Below are positions 58,340 to 64,000 of a stretch of 64,000 nt of DNA, one piece after another; position 1 is the stretch's first letter; every line of letters starts with the position of its first letter. The notes under the pieces were generated by a model, which saw only the letters and a program-made list of their open reading frames with translations, ran no database searches and was not told the origin of the DNA. The DNA comes from Paractinoplanes polyasparticus (GTDB lineage: Bacteria; Actinomycetota; Actinomycetes; Mycobacteriales; Micromonosporaceae). Position numbers and translations under genes: made by a program. Where the stretch lies: contig NZ_JAHWFK010000025.1 in the NCBI RefSeq assembly GCF_019710575.1, positions 142,665 through 206,664 of the forward strand, read 5' to 3'.

Positions 58340-58792
58340 GATGTCTCCGTCCACGGGAATTTGGCATTCGTGCGGTGAAACCCATCCTTCATGCCTGCCA
58401 TTCCCGATGCGGGCCCGGACGACACGTGGTCTGGAGCACCAATCGGGACGGGGTGTGGGGTTTGGGCAACTCATCGTAACGATTAGTGAAGAGAGCGCTC
58501 AACGTTACGAGTCAAGTTGCGGCACCCGTTTTGCGGCGGGTGCTCCGGACATGGCGTGAATGATCGCCCGTTCATGCGGCTGACCTCGGAGATTGCCATC
58601 GCCGTACGTAATAGGAAGGATTGTTAAATGTGAGCTGTGTCACAAGCGAGTTTCCTTCACATCGATACGCAGGGTAAGGCAGACTCTCCCGTACCAAAGC
58701 GTGGGCGGCGGGTGCCGGGGAGGGCCCCGCCGCTCATTGCGTCCCCACCCGATTCCGCGCGCGGCGCGCCCGGTTGGGTAGCGTAACCGCCC
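58340..58792. other. trx-trmH divergent intergenic region
   Basis: 453 bp, unusually A+T-rich between 58470 and 58680 (CGTAACGATTAGTG, GATTGTTAAATGTGAG). It holds the trx sigma-R promoter at the left and the TAGCGT -10 of the SpoU gene at the right (58779-58784). No gene; no conserved RNA recognised in the middle. Confidence 0.5.
58379..58404 (-). promoter_or_regulatory. sigma-R-type promoter of trx
   Basis: On the minus strand GGAAT (58404-58400), 18 nt, GTT (58381-58379), the Streptomyces SigR consensus GGAAT-N18-GTT. It lies about 40 nt before the start codon. Confidence 0.75.
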
Positions 58793-59425
58793 ATGATTGC
58801 CGCCGAGGACGAGTCCGCCGACGTCGGAGTGGGCCCCTGGGCGGGCGACCGGCCCGGCGACCCCCGCTACGACCCTGAGCTGCTGGCCGCTGGTGATCGG
58901 CGCAACGTCGTCGACCGTTACCGCTACTGGCGCCGCGAGGCCGTCGTCGCCGATCTGGACACCCGCCGGCACGACTTCCACGTGGCCATCGAGAACTGGC
59001 AGCACGACTTCAACATCGGCACAGTGGTGCGCAATGCCAACGCGTTCCTCGCCGCCGAGGTGCACATCGTCGGGCGGCGCCGGTGGAACCGGCGCGGCGC
59101 CATGGTTACCGACCGTTACCAGCACGTGCGCCACCACCCCACCATCGAAGAGTTCGTGGCCTGGGCGGCCGAGGCGGACCTGCCCGTGATCGGCATCGAC
59201 AACCTGCCGGGTTCGCGGCCGATGGAGACCGTCACCCTTCCGAGGCGCTGTGTCCTGCTCTTCGGCCAGGAGGGTCCAGGCCTGTCGGAGCCGGCCCGTG
59301 CGGCCTGTGCCGAGCTGTTCTCGATCGCCCAGTACGGCTCGACCCGCTCGATCAACGCCGGGGTCGCCAGCGGCATCGCCATGCACGCCTGGATTCGCGC
59401 GCACGCGGGACCCCCGCCCGGGTGA
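58793..59425 (+). CDS. SpoU/TrmH-family RNA 2'-O-methyltransferase
   Basis: 210 residues. Motif 1 DFNIGTVVRNANAFLAAEVH, motif 2 RCVLLFGQEGPGLSEPA, motif 3 QYGSTRSINAGVASGIAMHAW; SAM-dependent ribose methylation of tRNA or rRNA. ATG 58793 is preceded by TAGCGT (58779-58784) and 8 nt. The exact target nucleotide is unknown. The gene diverges from trx. Confidence 0.92.
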   Translation: MIAAEDESADVGVGPWAGDRPGDPRYDPELLAAGDRRNVVDRYRYWRREAVVADLDTRRHDFHVAIENWQHDFNIGTVVRNANAFLAAEVHIVGRRRWNRRGAMVTDRYQHVRHHPTIEEFVAWAAEADLPVIGIDNLPGSRPMETVTLPRRCVLLFGQEGPGLSEPARAACAELFSIAQYGSTRSINAGVASGIAMHAWIRAHAGPPPG

Positions 59426-59495
59426 ATCTCGCTGATGGGACCGGGTTCTGCGGATCCGCTTGACGCGGCCTGCCGTGGGCCGCACGGTAGGAGGC

Positions 59496-60185
59496 GTGGG
59501 TGTCACAGTGAGTTGCCCCAGATGCGGTGCACAGGTGCGCAAGCCCGACCTGATGCACACGGACTGGCGCTGCGACAACTGTGGTGACGTCCCGCCCTTC
59601 CATGTGGCGGAGCACATCAACGCCGACATCATCGACAGCATGTTGCGCCGGCAGGCCGGCTCGGCCGAGAAGACCCCGTTCTGGTGTCCGTGGCCGTTGC
59701 CCCCCGGTTGGATGGTCACCGGCGTCGGCTGGGCGGGCGACGACCGTACGGGCGTACGCGCCACCGCGCTCGCCTGCAGCGGCCCCGATCCGCTCGGCGG
59801 TGGCCCGGCCGACGTCGTGCTGATCGCCGAGCAGCCGGGCGTCGGGCTGGGCACCAGATTCGGCGGCATTCCGAGCATCGACCCAGGTCACCTCATTGCC
59901 GAGGCCCTCGCCGCCGGGAGCGGACACCCTGGACCGCACGCCAAGATCCGAGCCGGCGGACATCCCACTCCACTGTGGTGCGTCAAGTCGCCGGAAGATC
60001 GAAGCGCGTACGTGAGTGAGGCGAAAGGAATGTGGCTCTATGCGGTAGCGTGGCCGGCAAGCGCGGGCTACTTCCTCGCGGAGCACGTCGTCCTGCACGA
60101 CCTCTGTGAGGGGGTTCCGTCCGAGCTGGTGTACGGAGCGCCGTCGCCGTACCTGCAGGGCAAGGCCAGTCAAGTTGGCCCCTGA
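59496..60185 (+). CDS. zinc-ribbon protein, DUF6758-like
   Basis: 229 residues. SCPRCGAQV ... WRCDNCGDVPPF at the N-terminus form a CxxC-CxxC ribbon; the rest contains FWCPWPLPPGWMVTGVGWAG and conserved GGHPTPLWCVKSP, AYFLAEHVVLHDL. Conserved actinobacterial family upstream of PH-domain and PHP genes; function unknown. The start may be GTG 59496 or GTG 59508, since AGGAGG is 2 or 14 nt away. Confidence 0.78.
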   Translation: MGVTVSCPRCGAQVRKPDLMHTDWRCDNCGDVPPFHVAEHINADIIDSMLRRQAGSAEKTPFWCPWPLPPGWMVTGVGWAGDDRTGVRATALACSGPDPLGGGPADVVLIAEQPGVGLGTRFGGIPSIDPGHLIAEALAAGSGHPGPHAKIRAGGHPTPLWCVKSPEDRSAYVSEAKGMWLYAVAWPASAGYFLAEHVVLHDLCEGVPSELVYGAPSPYLQGKASQVGP

Positions 60186-60301
60186 CCTGCGGATATGGAA
60201 TCGGCTTTTCGGCCACATTGTTCACACGGAGCTACGAAGCTGATACCGTCAGTACTGCCGCGGCGCTGACCGTCACCCGCACCCACAGGAGAAGGCCCGC
60301 C

Positions 60302-60460
60302 ATGATCAAGAAGGTTCTGACCTGGCTTGGTATCGCGTTCTTGATCTTTTTCATCGCCTTCAACCCCAACTCGGCGGCATCGGTCTTCGAGTCCCTCGGG
60401 GGCACGATCGCCGATATTGCCCGGGGCTTCGGCACGTTCTTCACGAACCTGGTCGCTTAG
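60302..60460 (+). CDS. small membrane protein, PH-domain partner
   Basis: 52 residues: one N-terminal membrane helix (KVLTWLGIAFLIFFIAF) and an amphipathic tail (SVFESLGGTIADIARGFGTFFTNLVA). ATG 60302 has GGAGAAGG upstream. The stop TAG (60458-60460) forms the first bases of the -10 element (TAGCAT) for the PH-domain gene that starts 9 nt later, so the pair looks functionally linked. Conserved context in Streptomyces from memory; function unknown. Confidence 0.83.
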   Translation: MIKKVLTWLGIAFLIFFIAFNPNSAASVFESLGGTIADIARGFGTFFTNLVA

Positions 60461-60469
60461 CATCACCAC

Positions 60470-61348
60470 ATGGGTGGTCCAGCTGAGCCGCACGAGCCTC
60501 GAGGCGAGGGCGCCGGTCGTCCTCGGGACGACGACGAGAACTTCGGGTTCACCGACCCGGCGTTCGATGAGGACCCTGAATACGCGCGCCGCCGTGGCAG
60601 CGCCTATTCAGACGGTCCCGGCTTCTCACCCGATGCGGGCTACTCGCCCGACGCCGGTTACTCCGAGAGCGCCGGTTACGCGCGCAGCACGGCTTATCGC
60701 GACGATGACGTCGGTGACGAGTACGAAGCGCCCGTCTTCACCGAGGAAGAGCTCGAGGGTCTGGGTCCCGAGGGCGGTGGCGGCCCCCGTCGCGTGCTGC
60801 CCCTCGAGGACGAACCGACCACACTGGTCGCCCGCTATCTCTTCCCGACCGAGCGCTACCGCGGCGAGTGGAAGAGGCACTGGATCCACCTCTCCACCCC
60901 ACTCGGCATCGGCGCCGGCGCCACGCTCGCCCTGGGCTACCTGGCCGGCTTCCTGACCCGCCAGAACGTCAACGGTCTGGTCACGGTGGCCGTGCTGATC
61001 TGGCTCGCGGTGATCAGCTGGGTCGCCTGGAAAGTGTTCGACTGGTATTTCGACCGCTTCATCCTGACCAACAAGCGGGTCATGGTCGTCAACGGCATCA
61101 TCACCCGCCGGGTGGCCATGATGCCGCTGCTCCGGGTCACCGACATGAAGTACGAACAGTCCGCGCTGGGCCGCCTGCTGAGCTACGGCACGTTCGTGCT
61201 CGAGTCGGCGGGGCAGGATCAGGCCCTCCGCGAGGTCAAGCACCTTCCCAACCCCAATGAGCTCTACCTGCGGGTGGTCGAAGAGATGTACGAGCCGCAG
61301 GCGGTCGAGGCCCGTCTGGGCAAGGACACCGACGGCGACGACGCTTGA
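60470..61348 (+). CDS. bacterial PH-domain membrane protein
   Basis: 292 residues. Disordered acidic N-terminus with YSPDAGYS-like repeats (about 30-75), two membrane helices (LGIGAGATLALGYLAGFL, LVTVAVLIWLAVISWVAW) and a C-terminal bPH2 domain (FILTNKRVMVVNGIITRRVA ... GQDQALREVKHLPNPNELY). ATG 60470 follows TAGCAT (60458-60463) by 6 nt, leaderless. PH-domain proteins of this sort scaffold lipid- or peptide-linked complexes in the cytoplasmic membrane. Confidence 0.88.
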   Translation: MGGPAEPHEPRGEGAGRPRDDDENFGFTDPAFDEDPEYARRRGSAYSDGPGFSPDAGYSPDAGYSESAGYARSTAYRDDDVGDEYEAPVFTEEELEGLGPEGGGGPRRVLPLEDEPTTLVARYLFPTERYRGEWKRHWIHLSTPLGIGAGATLALGYLAGFLTRQNVNGLVTVAVLIWLAVISWVAWKVFDWYFDRFILTNKRVMVVNGIITRRVAMMPLLRVTDMKYEQSALGRLLSYGTFVLESAGQDQALREVKHLPNPNELYLRVVEEMYEPQAVEARLGKDTDGDDA

Positions 61349-61451
61349 TCGGCGTACGGGGGCGGGTTGCCACTCCGCGCGGGCGGGCTGTGATGAAGGG
61401 ATCGTGCCGGGGAAGCGGCCGCTTGCGGCGCGGGGCCGGTAGCGTTTTGCG

Positions 61452-62306
61452 GTGACCCGAATCGACCTGCACTGCCACTCCACGGCCAGCGACGGCACGC
61501 TCACCCCCGCCGAGCTGGTTCGTGCCGGTGCGGCGGCCGGGCTCGACGTCATGGCGATCACCGACCACGACACCACCGGCGGGTGGCAGGCGGCCGCCGA
61601 GGCTTGTCCCGAAGGGCTGCGACTGGTACGCGGGGCCGAGCTGTCCTGTCGCTGGCTGGGAGCCGAGGACTGGCCGATCGCGCTGCACATGCTGGCGTAC
61701 CTGTTCGACCCGGCCGAGCCGCGCCTGGCTGCTGACCTGGCCCGGCTGCGCAACGACCGCGAGCAGCGCGCCGAGAAGATCGTCCGGAAGCTGAGCGCCG
61801 ACGGGGTGCCGATCACCTGGGACGAGGTGTACGGCTATGCCGCCGGCGGGTCGGTCGGGCGGCCGCACATCGCCCAGGCGCTGATCCGGGCCGGGCTGGT
61901 GCGGACGACCAGCGAGGCGTTCGCCTCGCGGTGGCTGGGCGCGCGGTACTTCGTACCGAAATCGGATCTTGATGTTTTCGAAGCCGTGCGAGCCGTGCGG
62001 GCCGCGGGCGGGGTGACCGTTTTTGCCCACCCGAGGGCGACGGTGCGCGGGCGGGTCGTTCCCGACGAGCTGATCATCCAGCTGGCGGACGCCGGGTTGT
62101 TCGGGCTCGAAGCCGACCACGAGGACCATTCGCCGGCCGAACGGGCCCACGTTCGCGCGCTCGCCGGCGATCTCGGGCTCGTGGTCACCGGCTCGTCCGA
62201 CTTTCACGGCACGCACAAGACGGTGCAGCTCGGCGACTATCTGACCGATCCCGAGGCGTACGAGAAGATCGTCTCGGCCGCGACCGGCGTGCCCGTGCTG
62301 GGGTGA
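61452..62306 (+). CDS. PHP-domain phosphoesterase
   Basis: 284 residues. Metal ligands in IDLHCHSTASDGTLTP, AITDHDTTGG, GAELSCR, GLEADHEDHSP and GSSDFHGTHK, in the order of RNase AM/YciV-like PHP enzymes. It likely hydrolyses a nucleotide or 5'-nucleotidyl substrate. GTG 61452 follows TAGCGT (61440-61445) by 6 nt, leaderless. Next gene (marC) begins 51 nt later, also leaderless. Confidence 0.9.
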   Translation: MTRIDLHCHSTASDGTLTPAELVRAGAAAGLDVMAITDHDTTGGWQAAAEACPEGLRLVRGAELSCRWLGAEDWPIALHMLAYLFDPAEPRLAADLARLRNDREQRAEKIVRKLSADGVPITWDEVYGYAAGGSVGRPHIAQALIRAGLVRTTSEAFASRWLGARYFVPKSDLDVFEAVRAVRAAGGVTVFAHPRATVRGRVVPDELIIQLADAGLFGLEADHEDHSPAERAHVRALAGDLGLVVTGSSDFHGTHKTVQLGDYLTDPEAYEKIVSAATGVPVLG

Positions 62307-62357
62307 CGCTGGCCGCATCGAACTGCGTCGAGGCGACCCGCCACCTACCGTGATCGG

Positions 62358-62975
62358 GTGAATCTGAAGCTGCTCGGCGAAGTCTTCGTGACCTTGCTGG
62401 TGATCGTCGACCCACCCGGCATGGTTCCGGTCTTCCTGGCGCTGACCGGGTCGATGGACGGGCGTGCCCGGATGAAGGCGGGCACCCAGGCGGTCCTGCT
62501 CGCGCTCGGGGTGATCGTCGGCTTCGCCGTGGCCGGGCAGACCCTGCTCGACTACCTGCACGTGGAGCTGCCGGCGTTGCAGGGCGCAGGCGGTCTGCTG
62601 CTCATCCTGGTCGCGTTGCAGCTGCTCACCGGCAAGGCGGACGAGCCGTCGGAGCAGGGTGGCACCAGCAACGTCGCCCTGGTGCCGATCGGCACGCCCC
62701 TGCTGGCCGGCCCGGGCGCGATCGTGGCCACCATGCTCTTCGTACGCCGGGCCGAGGGTCTCGACGAGTATCTGGTCATCGGCATCGGGATTCTGCTGGT
62801 CATGCTCACTGTGTGGCTGGTGCTGCGCTTCTCGGGGGGCATCGTCAAACTGTTGCGGCCGGCCGGCATCGAGGTGCTCACGCGCATCGCCGGTCTGCTG
62901 CTCGCGGCCATCGCCGTCCAGCTGATCGCGGACGCCATCGACGCCTTCGTCCAGCTCTACATCGCCAAGGGCTGA
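62358..62975 (+). CDS. MarC/UPF0056 membrane protein
   Basis: 205 residues, six membrane helices (LLGEVFVTLLVIVDPPGMVP, QAVLLALGVIVGFAVAGQTL, NVALVPIGTPLLAGPGAIVA etc.). The PPG motif in helix 1 and GxPxxxGPG match MarC. Solute unknown; despite its name it is not proven in drug resistance. GTG 62358 follows TACCGT (62346-62351) by 6 nt. Confidence 0.9.
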   Translation: MNLKLLGEVFVTLLVIVDPPGMVPVFLALTGSMDGRARMKAGTQAVLLALGVIVGFAVAGQTLLDYLHVELPALQGAGGLLLILVALQLLTGKADEPSEQGGTSNVALVPIGTPLLAGPGAIVATMLFVRRAEGLDEYLVIGIGILLVMLTVWLVLRFSGGIVKLLRPAGIEVLTRIAGLLLAAIAVQLIADAIDAFVQLYIAKG

Positions 62976-62983
62976 CGGGATTT

Positions 62984-63006
62984 CTGTCGTACCCGGCTGG
63001 CAGGAT
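62984..63006 (+). promoter_or_regulatory. DNA-damage-type promoter of RecB-like gene
   Basis: CTGTCGTAC (62984-62992), 8 nt, CAGGAT (63001-63006), 6 nt to GTG. Matches the tag promoter motif in sequence and spacing; -10 lacks the initial T. Confidence 0.6.
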
Positions 63007-63012
63007 TGTGTC

Positions 63013-63897
63013 GTGCCCTCCACCACACCCCGCAGCGCGGTTCCCGAGCAACTCGGCTTCGCCGGCATGCCCGAGCGGCTCTTCGTGTGCACGCCGAGCA
63101 AGCTCGGGGCGTTCGCCGACTGTGCCCGGCGCTACCGCTACTCCTACGCCGACCGGCCGACGCCGGCCAAGGGTCCGCCGTGGGCACACAACTCGCTGGG
63201 TGCGAGCGTCCACACCGCCCTCAAGAACTGGTACGGCCTGCCCGCCGACAGCCGCGAGCCCGAGGCTCTGCCCCGGCTGCTCAAGGCCACCTGGGTACGC
63301 GAGGGCTACCGCGACGTCGACCAGGAGCGCACGGCCTACCGCGCGGCGTTGCGCTGGCTCGAGACCTATGTGAACGGCCTCGACCCGGCCGACGAGCCGC
63401 TGGGCGTCGAACGGGTGGTGGCCACCAAGACGGCCGTGCTGGCCTTCAACGGCCGGGCCGACCGCATCGACTCCCGGCGCGGCCCCGACGGTCCCGAGGC
63501 GGTGATCGTCGATTACAAGACCGGCCGCTCCGGCCTCGACGCCGATGACGCCCGCGGTTCGCAGGCGCTGGCCCTTTACGCGTACGCGGCCCAGCGTGTC
63601 TTCCGCCGGCCGAGCTACCGGGTCGAGCTGCACCATCTGCCGACGGCCACCGTTGTCACCCACGAGCACACCGAAGAGTCGCTGGCCCGCCAGGTCCGCC
63701 GGGCTGAGGACACGGCACGCGACATCATGGCCGCCGAAAAGGCCGTTGCCGCCGGGGCCGACCCCGACGCCGAGTTCCCCACCAACCCCGGCGCGCTGTG
63801 CGCCTGGTGCGACTTCCGCAAAACCTGCCCCGCCGGCCAAGAGGTCCCCGCCAAAGACCCGTGGACGGCCGTGGAACACCTGACCCCGACCGCCTGA
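63013..63897 (+). CDS. RecB-like PD-(D/E)XK nuclease with Fe-S cluster motif
   Basis: 294 residues. FADCARRYRYSY supplies one Cys, and CAWCDFRKTCPAGQE the other three of a Cys4 cluster, as in AddB/RecB-like exonucleases. The nuclease core is NGRADRIDSRRGPDGPEAVIVDYKTG with the PD...D-x-K. GTG 63013 is leaderless behind a damage-type promoter. A homologue in M. tuberculosis (Rv2119, from memory) is reported to be damage-inducible. Confidence 0.9.
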   Translation: MPSTTPRSAVPEQLGFAGMPERLFVCTPSKLGAFADCARRYRYSYADRPTPAKGPPWAHNSLGASVHTALKNWYGLPADSREPEALPRLLKATWVREGYRDVDQERTAYRAALRWLETYVNGLDPADEPLGVERVVATKTAVLAFNGRADRIDSRRGPDGPEAVIVDYKTGRSGLDADDARGSQALALYAYAAQRVFRRPSYRVELHHLPTATVVTHEHTEESLARQVRRAEDTARDIMAAEKAVAAGADPDAEFPTNPGALCAWCDFRKTCPAGQEVPAKDPWTAVEHLTPTA

Positions 63898-64000
63898 TCC
63901 GCATCCACTCGAGCTGCGGGCCTTAGCTTGAGTTTTAACGTGTGGCTGGGGGTATCGACCCCGGTTGATCATGAGGACAGCCCTTGATCGATCATTTCTT

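Overview
The window is high-GC DNA from an actinobacterium, most likely a member of the Micromonosporaceae (Actinoplanes-like). Support for this comes from GTG/TTG starts, many leaderless genes, a BldN-type developmental sigma factor, Rex-heme, SenX3-RegX3 and KorAB loci, and small actinobacterial proteins such as bS22 and DUF3117. Genus level is inference. No rRNA, tRNA, CRISPR array, insertion sequence or prophage was seen. Apart from repeats and one intein, the DNA looks like chromosomal core.

1-22 kb: a partial MFS exporter; phosphoglycerate mutase; phoU divergent from senX3-regX3 (phosphate response); a conserved Cys-rich protein; a TIM-barrel isomerase; a CGNR zinc-finger regulator; proline dehydrogenase; an excisionase-like HTH protein, ribosomal protein bS22, an epimerase and an acyltransferase; bldN with a DUF5667 putative anti-sigma gene; an acyl-CoA ligase, glutaredoxin-like protein and HAD phosphatase; then rex-hemA-hemC-hemD-hemB with a Rex operator over the -35 region. 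From memory, this order follows M. tuberculosis Rv0489-Rv0512.

22-36 kb: a secreted nuclease, a double-GNAT protein, a membrane-anchored lytic transglycosylase, an FmdB-type zinc ribbon, a class III cyclase/ATPase/TPR protein, an RCK potassium channel whose start overlaps a five-codon uORF, a DUF574 methyltransferase, korA-korB and an orphan nuoA-like gene.

36-50 kb: DivIVA-like, SRPBCC and tag genes; a degenerate tandem repeat apparently grown out of the end of tag; a composite direct/inverted repeat; a trypsin-like protease; paaX with an enoyl-CoA hydratase; DUF3117; pepA; an O-methyltransferase; htrA; tatB; mrp; DUF1003; an MgtE-N/CBS protein; and phzF. Much of this resembles M. tuberculosis Rv1209-Rv1232c, but sigE and rseA are missing between the methyltransferase and htrA.

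50-64 kb: a hypothetical gene, two HAD/transport genes, a lipoprotein, an SDR, a DUF4190 protein, a CoA-binding protein, a LexA-boxed radical SAM gene with an intein at its cluster cysteine, thioredoxin behind a sigma-R-type promoter, a SpoU methyltransferase, a zinc-ribbon protein, a small membrane protein with a PH-domain partner, a PHP phosphoesterase, MarC and a RecB-like nuclease. Three DNA-damage-type promoters (LexA box at radical SAM; matched TGTCG-N-AC/-10 motifs at tag and the RecB-like gene) and the thiol-stress promoter at trx are the most interesting regulatory signals. The intein and the repeat cluster at 38.1-39.1 kb are the most unusual structures. I saw no clearly new multi-gene system.
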